A DNA stretch of 64,000 bases. Source: a virus. Below are positions 54,601-62,270 of the stretch, in pieces. The translations under genes were made by a program, and so were the position numbers. Location: the IMG/VR virus record IMGVR_UViG_3300021137_001014, positions 1 through 64,000 of that record. One strand, given 5' to 3'. Position 1 is the stretch's first letter. Each line of letters opens with the position of its first letter. Below the pieces are notes generated by a model. That model did no database searches and was not told the DNA's origin. It saw only the letters and a program-made list of their open reading frames with translations.

Positions 54601-55254
54601 CATAGAATATTTAGCTTCACCATTCTTTTTAAGAAGTGTACCATCGCCAAATACATAACCATAACACCAATATAATCTTTCCATAGGTGTTGCACCATTA
54701 TAGTCAAAATTTTCATTTTTTTGTGTTGGAAAGAGTGGTTTATTCAATTCAAGTTCGGTTGTTTCAGAACCATCAAATAAAATCCATCTATGGTTTTTGG
54801 TAACTCTGATGGTTTTTTTACTTTTACCCCTACTAAAGGTGGCTGTTGATAGAAACTGTTTACCATAATTTTTAACAACGGCTGATTTCCAACTACCAGT
54901 ATGTGTTAAAACAGTTATAATATCTCCATGTTCAAAATCCTTAAATGATTTTGTTCCCTCCGATGTAATAAATTCAGTTTCCCTACCAAAACAGTTGTAT
55001 ATTCTGTTTGGTGAAATTTCAATTGGTTTACCGCCAAATTGAAGTGATCTCATAGAAGGTAATACTTTTTTGTCATATACAAATTTGTATTTTTCTATAA
55101 TTTCATCTCTTAACATAGGAAATTTCTTAATATGCATTTCCATGTTTCTTGTTACTAAATCTTCCCAGCTTTCTCTTCTTTCTTTCTCTGGTAAGTACTT
55201 GGCATACTTCATGTATACCGTAATGTCGCTTAAAATTTTTTGTGATATATCCAT
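51613..55254 (-). CDS. nrdJ: Class II ribonucleotide reductase N-part with two inteins and an N-intein
   Basis: 1213 residues. Extein segments are 1-87, 396-621 and 988-1102. They read as an adenosylcobalamin-dependent reductase: VLPSMRSLQFGG, RIYN-CCYLP, LGGTGVGYSVQRHHV, GGIRRAAL, NNSAVLL, NP-CCEIALRPYQFCNL and TTVKPSG. The thiyl-radical Cys is 988 in N-x-C-x-E; the redox partners are Cys396 or 397 and Cys999. Cys988 to Cys999 is 11 residues apart, as is Cys408 to Cys419 in Lactobacillus RTPR. Intein 1 is 88-395, intein 2 is 622-987, and residues 1103-1213 are an N-intein that ends at the stop codon. After all splicing with the 49874-50551 product the enzyme would be 619 residues. It makes deoxynucleotides for phage replication and needs B12. 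Confidence 0.92.
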   Translation of the reverse strand: MDISQKILSDITVYMKYAKYLPEKERRESWEDLVTRNMEMHIKKFPMLRDEIIEKYKFVYDKKVLPSMRSLQFGGKPIEISPNRIYNCFGRETEFITSEGTKSFKDFEHGDIITVLTHTGSWKSAVVKNYGKQFLSTATFSRGKSKKTIRVTKNHRWILFDGSETTELELNKPLFPTQKNENFDYNGATPMERLYWCYGYVFGDGTLLKKNGEAKYSMVRLCGDEATKYLYRFKEMGFETSTSNSLDGDIMVYTGKYLKTTPDINIDGLNMIKAFMDGYLSADGAKNPDWYENNTLSKYKSIQSSQEDHIDFLKKYLEVCGYYITNISDLTGEITNFGERPLTKDFSITNHIGSRPNTSWSMTEVNDSFVSEDVWCLEVEDDKSFVLSGGIVTGNCCYLPIDYIDCFSEVMFLLLGGTGVGYSVQRHHVEKLPEIRKPNPTRNRRFLISDSIEGWADAIKTLLKSYTGDISSTPVFDFSDIRPKGARLITSGGKAPGPQPLKDCIHNIKKILDTIEDGEKLTPIQVHDIVCYIADAVLAGGIRRAALICLFSADDDEMISCKSGAWWENNPQRGRANNSAVLLRHKITKEFFDDLWLRIKLSGSGEPGIYFTNDKDWGTNPSLRAGTKVLTTEGIFPIEELQDKSFKVKNLNGEISDAKCWLSGKNQQLVKLTLEDGTEYFATKEHEWPVWDGEKYVKVKTPDLTNGDKLPIIRENKLFDGNLGGYDDGFLCGWIIGDGWVSNRKEHSEYGMIVSDTDDESNISDKLLNTLKTNVITFNGNFNRRFKKEHQNIEEEMQIVLVDTHTKEISINNKEVDLYIKKFGNVDKNYGLPKSVWVDGSENFRKGLVDALFSSDGNVSKTQKRITFTSSHKQLVDDLSELLGFYGIKSKIKTSKSKLDGYDSEFTRYDLRICETSSIKHFISLFKLTNKYKQDILDSYKFRYNIHDDKQIKVESVELTNIYEDVWDISVFDSTHCFQISKLITGNCCEIALRPYQFCNLCEVNVSNIESQEDYNERVKAAAFIGTLQAGYTDFHYLREIWKRTTEKEALIGVGMTGIGSGIVLNYDIKGAAKLVKEENARVAAIIGINAAARTTTVKPSGCQIPSTEIRTNRGTLSLDDIFKLNGVDLGTKLNEYREWYDVTEDIKVYNYLNEEKTITKLFVNGYEETIEFVMEDGTVIECTPNHKFMMVDGTWKEAKEITENDDFLIKIF
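51616..51948 (-). other. N-intein of split intein 3
   Basis: 111 residues starting with Cys1103 (CQIPSTEIRTNRGTLSLDDI), block A, and including block B TPNHKFMMVDG. It ends ENDDFLIKIF at a stop codon, with no endonuclease domain and no C-terminal blocks. The insertion point is after KPSG, before the extein Thr. Confidence 0.9.
52294..53391 (-). other. Intein 2 with LAGLIDADG endonuclease
   Basis: Residues 622-987 (366 aa). It starts with Ser (SLRAGTKVLTTEGIFPIEEL) and ends ISKLITGN before extein Cys988. Block B is ATKEHEWPVW. The two DOD motifs are FLCGWIIGDGWV and GLVDALFSSDGNV. The terminal pair is Gly-Asn instead of His-Asn. The site splits the catalytic N-P-C-C-E motif. Confidence 0.9.
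54070..54993 (-). other. Intein 1 with LAGLIDADG endonuclease
   Basis: Residues 88-395 (308 aa). It starts CFGRETEFITSEGTKSF and ends SGGIVTGN before extein Cys396. Block B is VTKNHRWILF. DOD motifs are WCYGYVFGDGTL and AFMDGYLSADGA. The site is right before the redox Cys pair of the reductase. The penultimate residue is Gly rather than His. Confidence 0.9.
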
Positions 55255-55329
55255 TTTTTTTTATCGGTTTTAAAAATAAATATAACCATTTTTGTCAAGG
55301 TTTATATATATTTTTTTATAGTTTGTTAT

Positions 55330-56724
55330 TTACTGGGTTGCGCCATTTTTTTCCCATTTAGATCTTAAATTTTCGTTCAAGCTTTTCTGACGATTTTGCT
55401 TATCTTTATCCTCGAAACCATGTATAGATATGACATCTTCGGTATCAATAAGCATACGTTTATTGTCAAAAAGGCAGTTTTGGAAAATCATTCCATCAGA
55501 ACCCATACGATTTTTCAATATGGTTATAGTCGCTCTACCATTTTCTTTCTGTTCCAAAGTTTTACCAACACTTACAATAAGGTGAGCAATTTGTGCTTTT
55601 TTCAAGTTTCCACCCATATTTTCGGTTTTTACAACCTCAACACTTGTGGATGATCTATTACCTTGTGTAGCTACCCAACTGGCAATGTTTAATTCTGCTG
55701 TCATTGATTCTACTTGGCGCATAATTTTACCTTCATTAGACCAATCTTCTGCTCCAGCAAATTCTTTTTCTGCTGATAAACAATCAAGATAATCAAGAAT
55801 TAATACATCTATTTTATCGCCTTTAGAATTGATTCTTTTGATTGTATTCTTAATTACACCAACGGTACAACCATCTGCGGACAATTTAAGTATATATAAT
55901 TTACCAATACCTTCTTGATTATTGATAATCTTGATTTTCTTTTTAACCTCATCTTTACGCAAAGATAATTCAGGTAACGGAATTTCTGTAGAACAAGAGT
56001 AATGTTTTCTCTGAACATCTTTAGGACTATCCTCAAAAAATATTTGTAATACATTCCTACCTGATCTATAGGCAGTATTAGCTATTTTGGTAAGCATTGT
56101 TGTCTTACCTACTCCAAGTGGCGCTATTATAAGTGCTAATTCACCCCTTGCTAAACCACCATTTGTAATGTTATCTATTCCAGTGATACCAGTTGGAATA
56201 GGTTCTCTATAATCATCAGATAAAACATTATCTATTTCAAATTCAAGATCGATAGGTTCATCTACTTGTCTGAAAGTTAAAGCTTTCTTCAATGTTTCCT
56301 CGATATTATCAATATCTTGTAGAATACCTTTATCAAGTTTGCTTTTGATACTGTTTACAGCATTTTTCAAAGATTGCATTTTACAGAATCTTTGCGCTGT
56401 ATCTTGTACATTTAGATTATTGATTTTACATTTTTGTATGTTATCAATGGTATCTAAAAGTTGTTGTTTAAATGTTTCTGCGTTCATCGGAATATTCATA
56501 TTGACTTCCGTTCTCAACGCAGGGAAATTTAAAAGGCAATTATGTTCTTTGTAATATTCCTTAATAATGTGGGCTATCTTTGAAAAGGCCTCATTTTGAA
56601 AATATTGTTTATCAATAATATCAATAATTGATAAACCAAATTTGTGGTCTGTTATTATTTCATTAAATAATTGTAATTGATATTCAGGACCAAGATCACT
56701 TAAATTTGATATCTTTTCAACCAT
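55330..56724 (-). CDS. DnaB-type replicative helicase (T4 gp41-like)
   Basis: 464 residues. The N-terminal 150 residues are helical, as in DnaB/gp41. The RecA-type motor has Walker A APLGVGKTT at 201-209, the conserved LQIFFEDSPKDVQRKHYSC segment (motif H1a position), Walker B DVLILDYLDCL and the SWVATQGNR sensor-like motif. It unwinds the fork and works with the primase at 22023-23000. Its 3' side is followed by an AT-rich spacer and the reductase gene. Confidence 0.92.
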   Translation of the reverse strand: MVEKISNLSDLGPEYQLQLFNEIITDHKFGLSIIDIIDKQYFQNEAFSKIAHIIKEYYKEHNCLLNFPALRTEVNMNIPMNAETFKQQLLDTIDNIQKCKINNLNVQDTAQRFCKMQSLKNAVNSIKSKLDKGILQDIDNIEETLKKALTFRQVDEPIDLEFEIDNVLSDDYREPIPTGITGIDNITNGGLARGELALIIAPLGVGKTTMLTKIANTAYRSGRNVLQIFFEDSPKDVQRKHYSCSTEIPLPELSLRKDEVKKKIKIINNQEGIGKLYILKLSADGCTVGVIKNTIKRINSKGDKIDVLILDYLDCLSAEKEFAGAEDWSNEGKIMRQVESMTAELNIASWVATQGNRSSTSVEVVKTENMGGNLKKAQIAHLIVSVGKTLEQKENGRATITILKNRMGSDGMIFQNCLFDNKRMLIDTEDVISIHGFEDKDKQNRQKSLNENLRSKWEKNGATQ

Positions 56725-56727
56725 AAA

Positions 56728-57174
56728 TTAACCAAGTTTATATTCTAAATAATTCAATTCAAGATTTTCTGTTTTAGAACATAACACTCGTTGTACACTT
56801 GTGATTATTTTATAGATATGCTCTCTGATGTCTACACTATATCTTACAGTAGCTGGATATATTCGTGCATCAAATTCACGGTGAGCAATTTCTTTACCAT
56901 TCATTTTTATTGTAAAAACAAACATATCACTATGTTCATTTTGTTCAAATGATGGGTTGTTAGTGTAATTGTTTCTGTTTTCATTCATAAAATCAAGAGT
57001 CTTATTTTTAAGGGATTCCTGAATTAGTCTTATGTTATCGTCAATAACATATTTAAAATCTAAACTGTTCACAGCTTTATTATTAAAACCGAAAACATTA
57101 AACAATCTTTGAACAATAATATGTTCGTTGAGTTTCAACGTAAACTCAAAATTACGCTCTTTTCTTTCTTCCAT
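56728..57174 (-). CDS. Protein of unknown function upstream of helicase
   Basis: Not recognised; 148 residues (MEERKERNFEFTLKLNEHII). It looks alpha/beta with a repeated pattern: a strand FEFTLKLNEHIIVQRLFNV and later FVFTIKMNGKEIAHREFDAR, suggesting an internal two-fold repeat, followed in the second case by a helix. It is 3 bp from the helicase gene, and its start lies 4 bp from the displaced nuclease 3' end. It may serve the replisome, for example as a loader, but there is no direct support. Confidence 0.6.
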   Translation of the reverse strand: MEERKERNFEFTLKLNEHIIVQRLFNVFGFNNKAVNSLDFKYVIDDNIRLIQESLKNKTLDFMNENRNNYTNNPSFEQNEHSDMFVFTIKMNGKEIAHREFDARIYPATVRYSVDIREHIYKIITSVQRVLCSKTENLELNYLEYKLG

Positions 57175-57178
57175 AATC

Positions 57179-57250
57179 TTATATTTTTTTAGTTTTGAAG
57201 TAATTTTGTTCCTTCTTTATAATAGTAATAAAAGTTGACCAAAAAACAAA
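57179..57250 (-). pseudogene. Displaced original 3' end of the 5' nuclease gene
   Basis: This stretch encodes 23 residues beginning FVFWSTFITIIKKEQNY and ending KTKKI-stop, identical in amino acids to the C-terminus of the 5' nuclease (58004-59029). Eleven of the 23 codons differ synonymously, for example tca for agt and act for acg. There is no start codon, and the copy begins 1 bp after the GIY-YIG stop. The next gene begins 4 bp after its stop, as expected for the ancestral operon. It is the remnant left when the mobile gene inserted. Confidence 0.9.
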
Positions 57251-57251
57251 A

Positions 57252-57956
57252 TTATTTGTTTTTATTTTTTGCCCATCTTTCTTTAGCTTTCAAAGACATT
57301 TTTTTCTTAGTCTCTTCAGACATATTTTTTTTAGATTCAGACATTTTTCTTTTAGTACCTTCACTCCTTTTTTTTCCAATATTACTTTGAGAAATTTTTA
57401 ATTTAACATCTTCAGTTATGATAGTACCTTTTTTAATATCTGACATCTTTTTTTTATATTCTTCACTTCTGTTCAAAGCGGAAAATCTAATTTTTTCTTT
57501 AGTTTCATCCGACATCTTTTTTTTAGATTCAGACATCTTTTTTTTCGTATCTTCAGAGTGTTTTTTACCTAACTGACCATCAGACATTCTTTTTTTAATA
57601 TCGTCAGAAACAATCTTACCTTTTCTTGCCTCAGACATCTTTTTTTTTGTATCTTCATTATGCCATCCACTCCAACCACCATCACCATTTTCAATTTTTA
57701 GGTTTGCCCACTCTTCTGATTCAACAATATTATATAATTGACTGTAATAAGTACCTTTCTCTTTTATCTCATCATTATTATAACCCACAAATAAAATTTC
57801 AGTTATAATATCTTTTGTTTTTATTTTGTGTTTTTTTATATGATTTAGCCAAACTAAACCACTACCTATATATTTGAAGGGGTCTTTTATGGTTTTTCCC
57901 AAATATTTTAAACCTTTTGGACTTGTTTTAATATAAAGATATATTTTTTGTTTCAT
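57252..57956 (-). CDS. GIY-YIG homing endonuclease with NUMOD3 repeats
   Basis: 234 residues. The N-terminal domain is a degenerate GIY-YIG (IYLYIKTSPKGLKYLGKTIK, then DPFKYIGSGLVWLNHIKKH), of the Seg-like type found in T4-like phages. The rest consists of about six NUMOD3-type DNA-binding repeats (HNEDTKKKMSEARKGK; HSEDTKKKMSESKK; SEGTKRKMSESKK). It lies inside an operon of replication genes and carries with it a recoded 3' end of the neighbouring 5' nuclease gene. Confidence 0.88.
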   Translation of the reverse strand: MKQKIYLYIKTSPKGLKYLGKTIKDPFKYIGSGLVWLNHIKKHKIKTKDIITEILFVGYNNDEIKEKGTYYSQLYNIVESEEWANLKIENGDGGWSGWHNEDTKKKMSEARKGKIVSDDIKKRMSDGQLGKKHSEDTKKKMSESKKKMSDETKEKIRFSALNRSEEYKKKMSDIKKGTIITEDVKLKISQSNIGKKRSEGTKRKMSESKKNMSEETKKKMSLKAKERWAKNKNK

Positions 57957-58003
57957 ATTTATAATTTATTATAAATATAAGATGACCAGTAAAAGATTAA
58001 AAG

Positions 58004-59029
58004 TTAGATTTTTTTAGTTTTAAAATAATTTTGTTCTTTTTTGATTATAGTTATGAACGTACTCCAAAAAACAAAATATTCATCGTCATAACTTGGAATA
58101 TAATTTATAATTCCATCTTCTTTTATCATTTTCATTACTGAATTAATCCCACCTCTACCTTCTGGATCCATTGGCTCATTAACCATAACACTTATTGTTT
58201 CCATTAACTCTTCAGTTACATTCGGCGATTCAAGATTAATAATCTTGTTCATTACAGCAAAGTAATCGTTACCATATGTACCCCATTTTGTTTTACCTTC
58301 AACAATTGTTTTCAACATATTATTGTCAGGTTTTTCACTTAACAATTCATTTGTACGTTCAATTATCCAATCAGAATCTTTTTTTTCTTTTCTCAATTCT
58401 GGAAATAATTTCAACGTTTTTTCTTCACCAATGTTTTGTAAACCAGAAATATTATCACTGCTATCACCAGCAATCATTTTTATTAATCCAACATTACCTT
58501 GATGATAATCAAAATAAGTATGAAAATTTTTATCTGTTATCACAACCTTTTTATTCAAAAGATATATTTTAACATCTTCAGATATTAATTGTAATAAATC
58601 TTTATCCGAACTCAATATTAATTTGATTTCGTTTGGTGAATTTTTACAGTAATAAGCAATACCGTCATCAGCTTCACATTCAGCAACTTCAACTTGGCGA
58701 ATATATAACTCCTCAAGGTATTGTTTAATTCGAATACGTTGTCTACCAAGATCATAAATTTGTTCTTCAGTATATTGTGAGTTTCGATTTTGTTTGTAAT
58801 ATGGATAATATCCTTGACGATATTTTTTTGAGTTTTCACCTTCCCAAAACACCACAACCTTTGTTATCCCATATTCGGAATAAAATCTTTTTATGGTGTT
58901 TATAAAATGAAAAATGGCACCAACACTACCATTTTCTGTTTGGGTATTTTTGGTGCCATGAAATCCAATCTTTAGCAAATTCTCACCATCAATCAACAAA
59001 CTGTTAACCTTAGGTTTCTTAATCTTCAT
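58004..59029 (-). CDS. 5'-3' exonuclease / RNase H (T4 rnh-like, FEN family)
   Basis: 341 residues from ATG 59027-59029 (MKIKKPKVNSLLIDGENLLK); the longer frame begins with TTG inside uvsX. FEN-family acidic motifs are present: LLIDGEN, VVVFWEGENS, AECEADDGIAYY, LSSDKDLLQL and AGDSSDNISGLQNIGEEKT (helix-hairpin-helix start). In T4 this enzyme removes RNA primers from Okazaki fragments. The last 23 codons were supplied by the inserted GIY-YIG element; the original copy is at 57179-57250. It overlaps uvsX by 11 bp. Confidence 0.9.
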   Translation of the reverse strand: MKIKKPKVNSLLIDGENLLKIGFHGTKNTQTENGSVGAIFHFINTIKRFYSEYGITKVVVFWEGENSKKYRQGYYPYYKQNRNSQYTEEQIYDLGRQRIRIKQYLEELYIRQVEVAECEADDGIAYYCKNSPNEIKLILSSDKDLLQLISEDVKIYLLNKKVVITDKNFHTYFDYHQGNVGLIKMIAGDSSDNISGLQNIGEEKTLKLFPELRKEKKDSDWIIERTNELLSEKPDNNMLKTIVEGKTKWGTYGNDYFAVMNKIINLESPNVTEELMETISVMVNEPMDPEGRGGINSVMKMIKEDGIINYIPSYDDEYFVFWSTFITIIKKEQNYFKTKKI

Positions 59030-60080
59030 AATCAATTGTTCCTCTATCTTCTGTTTCAATAATTTCTAAATCATCAACATTATCAATTACCTCACCCATT
59101 TTTGCAAATTGAGATGCGATATAATTCATATGTTCTAATTTATATTTTGCGATTGCTTCTTTACCCTCATTATTTTCTTTACTACCACGTCTGTCACTTT
59201 TTAGGAAACCTTGTGGTGTAATTATAATGTTTGAATCTTTATATCCAAGACCAGTGATGTGATTTTTATCTACAGTGATTTTACTTCTAACAGCTATGTT
59301 AATAGTTCTACCGTTTTTAGTTGCATCAATCTTTGAAATACCAGATTCAGCTTCATTACCAAAGCGGAAAACAAGTGTAGATGATTGGTATAATGCTTCA
59401 CCACCTTTTGGTTTCATCTTAGGTTGTGCACCATAAACCAATGGAATTTGTACCCAAGGTAAATTACATACAACTAACCCAGCAAGATAAGGTGAATTTT
59501 CTTTTCTTGTTTTATTGATTCTTTGGTTTATACCCATATTGATTTTCTCAGCAAGAACACCAGCGGTATGTTGTTTACCACCTTTACCTTCATAAGTCAT
59601 TTTACATGGTACTGAACCGACAGAATCCCAAAAGAAACAAACATCTCTTTTTAATTTACCTGATTCTTGTGCATCAAGAACTTTATTAATTTTTTCAGTA
59701 ACTAATTCTATCCAATCAAGTTCATCGAAATAAAGAAAGTCACCAATCCAATCTTGTTTTTCTTCATCCCAATCAACCTGGAAACCCATCAATTTAGCAT
59801 GTTCCCATGACCATTTCTTTTCAGTTATAAGAAACACAGGCATGATACCTTTCTTTTGCGCATCCACCGCTGAAGCAATAAGTGCACTTGTCTTACCAGC
59901 ATTTGAATGCCCTATAAACATGTTAATGTGTCCCATTGCAGGGCCTGGGAGACCTGTTGCTTCTAAGAATGCTTCACCACATTCAAGAAATAAATCTGGT
60001 TTATATTTAGTTGTACTCACACCAAGTTCTTTCTTTAAATCATCAAGTGAGTATTCAGTTTTTTTAATGCCTTTAGCCAT
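59019..60080 (-). CDS. uvsX: UvsX/RecA-type recombinase
   Basis: 353 residues. Walker A GHSNAGKTS is at 57-65 and Walker B in CFFWDSVGS. FLITEKKWSWEHAKLMGF, AEKINMGINQRIN and GGEALYQSSTLVFRF follow the T4 UvsX/RecA order. It forms filaments on single-stranded DNA for strand exchange, working with the SSB encoded upstream and the gp46/gp47 resection pair. It begins a group separated from the SSB gene by a terminator. Confidence 0.9.
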   Translation of the reverse strand: MAKGIKKTEYSLDDLKKELGVSTTKYKPDLFLECGEAFLEATGLPGPAMGHINMFIGHSNAGKTSALIASAVDAQKKGIMPVFLITEKKWSWEHAKLMGFQVDWDEEKQDWIGDFLYFDELDWIELVTEKINKVLDAQESGKLKRDVCFFWDSVGSVPCKMTYEGKGGKQHTAGVLAEKINMGINQRINKTRKENSPYLAGLVVCNLPWVQIPLVYGAQPKMKPKGGEALYQSSTLVFRFGNEAESGISKIDATKNGRTINIAVRSKITVDKNHITGLGYKDSNIIITPQGFLKSDRRGSKENNEGKEAIAKYKLEHMNYIASQFAKMGEVIDNVDDLEIIETEDRGTIDYED

Positions 60081-60108
60081 AACAATTTTTTATAATTTGT
60101 ATTAGTTT

Positions 60109-60137
60109 AAAAAACCCCCAAATTGCTTGGGGGTTTT
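60109..60137 (-). terminator. Intrinsic terminator after the SSB gene
   Basis: On the minus strand AACCCCCAA-GCA-ATTTGGGGGTT pairs through the C5/G5 stem and is followed by six T. It lies 18 bp after the SSB stop codon, so SSB can be expressed at a higher level than the following uvsX unit. Confidence 0.85.
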
Positions 60138-60154
60138 GGTATGTTATTATTTAC

Positions 60155-61066
60155 TTAGAAAGGTAAATCGTCAATATTCATTACCTCGTCTTCAACATCA
60201 ACGTTGTTATTCGCAGTAGGTGCGGATGTTGGGTAGTTAGTAGTTTGTGTTGGTGTTGGAAGGCTTTCATCATCTGATTGCGCAACAAACTTTTTAAGTT
60301 CTGAACTCCATACAGGTACTGAACCTTGTGCAACAATTCTCAAATATTCAACAGATTTCTTAGAATAAACATCTTTCCATGTTTTAGAATCATTCAACCA
60401 AGTATTCATTTGGTTTTCATCTGTAGAAAGTGGTGATGTTTCTTCAACCATGATTGAAGCGATTTTGGTAAATTCTTTTCCTTTACCTTTAGATGTGTCT
60501 TTTACAAGACTGATATAGATATCACGACCAGCAATAGGGTTCCATATAGCGCCAGCGCCACGACCTTTTGCTTCTTGTCTTTTGATGATTGCTTGTAATT
60601 TGTCCATTACACCTGTACCGTTACTAACGTGTGCAAATCTCCAGAATTTAACACCCTCAGCTTCTTTTCCTCTTAAGATACATCTAACGATGTAATAATC
60701 AGAAGCTCTATATTTTTTTGCATTTTCTTGGTCGATTTTGTCACCGCCTCTCAAGAACTGATAGGCATCGTTAAGTGGTGATTCTTCTCCATCCTGAGCA
60801 GGATCATAGAGTTTTACATAATTTTTCCCAACTTTAATGTTGTTGAATCTTTTCTTTTCGTAGAATTTGTACGGATCATCTTGGTTAGGTAGAATCCTAA
60901 CAATCACTTCTCCTTCGTTTACACCTTCTGGTAAACTTAATGAAAGGTACTGTGTTAAATCAACTTTTTTACTTTGTGAAAAGTTTGAATTGTCCTTTGC
61001 TTTTGCATAATCTGTTGTTACGTCTTCGGTGGCTTTGCCCCAGTCTAAATTTTTGTAGTCTAACAT
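60155..61066 (-). CDS. Single-stranded DNA-binding protein (T4 gp32-like)
   Basis: 303 residues. The core (GEVIVRILPNQDDPYKFYEK; ASDYYIVRCILRGKEAEGVK FWRF; NPIAGRDIYISLVKD) follows gp32-type phage SSBs, although the CxxC zinc site of T4 gp32 is not evident. A Pro/Thr/Asn linker leads to an acidic tail ending MNIDDLPF, the usual protein-docking tip of SSBs. It sits just before uvsX and has its own terminator. Confidence 0.88.
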   Translation of the reverse strand: MLDYKNLDWGKATEDVTTDYAKAKDNSNFSQSKKVDLTQYLSLSLPEGVNEGEVIVRILPNQDDPYKFYEKKRFNNIKVGKNYVKLYDPAQDGEESPLNDAYQFLRGGDKIDQENAKKYRASDYYIVRCILRGKEAEGVKFWRFAHVSNGTGVMDKLQAIIKRQEAKGRGAGAIWNPIAGRDIYISLVKDTSKGKGKEFTKIASIMVEETSPLSTDENQMNTWLNDSKTWKDVYSKKSVEYLRIVAQGSVPVWSSELKKFVAQSDDESLPTPTQTTNYPTSAPTANNNVDVEDEVMNIDDLPF

Positions 61067-61134
61067 AATGTTTTAATTTTATACTACAATAGTAAGCATT
61101 ATCAAAACAAAAGTCAAGTTTTTTAAAAAATTTA

Positions 61135-61524
61135 TTAGAACATTTGTGTCTGGTAAGCCTTTCCGAATACTAAAACACCTGGATTTTGTGATACAGAACC
61201 GCTCGTACTATCTTGAGTAACATATGAACCACCAGCACCTAATAATGTATAGTGATTTAATGTTATTGAACTAAATGGCATTGAAATCATATTACCGCAA
61301 GCAAGATCAAAAGTAACACCGTCAACTGTAACATTGATAATGTCACTACCAGTACCGCAACCGATAAAACCAATTAAACCAATATTCCATTTTGGTGTTG
61401 TTGAGGAACCTTGATATGGTGTATTTTGGGGTGTATTTCCTTGTAGGAAACTATTTGTTGAATCTGTATTACTGTCTGTTAAAGTTTGACCCAAAGTCAA
61501 ACGTTGCATAAAATTTTGTATCAT
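61135..61524 (-). CDS. Small probable virion protein of unknown function
   Basis: Not recognised; 129 residues. The N-terminal 45 residues are low-complexity (Ser/Thr/Asn/Gln). The rest is a beta-rich, Gly-rich domain (WNIGLIGFIGCGTGSDIINV; LNHYTLLGAGGSYV). Composition and small size suggest a virion or decoration protein. Confidence 0.6.
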   Translation of the reverse strand: MIQNFMQRLTLGQTLTDSNTDSTNSFLQGNTPQNTPYQGSSTTPKWNIGLIGFIGCGTGSDIINVTVDGVTFDLACGNMISMPFSSITLNHYTLLGAGGSYVTQDSTSGSVSQNPGVLVFGKAYQTQMF

Positions 61525-61526
61525 TA

Positions 61527-62270
61527 TTAAAAAGTTTTTGCTTCTCTTGCATCTTCATCATCATTATCAATATAGAAACTCTTTTTAACATCGTTTCTAT
61601 CATAATTTGACATTAATGCGTCCATCATGGACATTTTATCTGGCTTACCTTCAAGTTCGGTTTGGTTCTTATAACCATTACCTTCCAAATAATCATCATC
61701 TGTTAAATTATAAGGATATGACTTTGCAGCCATTGCTTTTCTTCTTTCATCTTCTGTTGGTGGGCGCATTAATTCAACTTGCTTTTCAAGATCATTCATT
61801 TTCTGAATAATTCCATCCATTTTGTTTAATTTACCATCAATGTCGTTAATCTTGTCAAATACCATTTGTAATCTATTCAAACTTCTGTGAGTTTGTTTTA
61901 CAAGTTCTTTTGTATCATTTACAATATCAGTAACATCGATTTCAACGTCAGGTTCGCCACCCATCTCTGGTTGAGCAGTCATATCTGGAGCTACTGGAGC
62001 TGCGGCATTAGGATCAGCTGTACCAGCATCTGGCATAGGTGTTGCATTTGGATCTGTCATACCAGCATTAGGGTCTGCTGAAGCATCTGGTGCCATTGCA
62101 GTTGTGTCACCAGCTGCATTAGGATCAGTAGCTGGTTCAGCTGGTTGTTCCTCATCAGCTTCATAAAACTTATAAACAGTTTCCTTCAAAAGATTATCAT
62201 TATAACCAAGAATTTGCTTATATCTCTTAACCTCATTTTCAAGTAACTTTTCCGAAATATTCTTTCTCAT
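61527..62270 (-). CDS. Protein with Pro/Ala/Asp-rich linker, unknown function
   Basis: Not recognised; 247 residues. A short helical N-terminus (KNISEKLLENEVKRYKQILG) is followed by about 65 residues of repeated DPNA-type units (TDPNAAG, ADPNAG, TDPNAT, ADPNAA), then a coiled coil (VKQTHRSLNRLQMVFDKIND; KLNKMDGIIQKMNDLEKQVE) and an acidic end. The linker plus coiled coil suggests a flexible scaffold. Its role is unknown. Confidence 0.65.
   Translation of the reverse strand: MRKNISEKLLENEVKRYKQILGYNDNLLKETVYKFYEADEEQPAEPATDPNAAGDTTAMAPDASADPNAGMTDPNATPMPDAGTADPNAAAPVAPDMTAQPEMGGEPDVEIDVTDIVNDTKELVKQTHRSLNRLQMVFDKINDIDGKLNKMDGIIQKMNDLEKQVELMRPPTEDERRKAMAAKSYPYNLTDDDYLEGNGYKNQTELEGKPDKMSMMDALMSNYDRNDVKKSFYIDNDDEDAREAKTF

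Noticed and set aside
49874-55254. Reductase broken by frameshift or insertion (pseudogene)
   Set aside because: The two parts end and begin exactly at intein block boundaries with an intact extein junction, so trans-splicing explains the break.
57179-57250. Short independent peptide gene after the GIY-YIG gene
   Set aside because: It has no start codon, and its amino acids are identical to the 5' nuclease C-terminus; it is a remnant.
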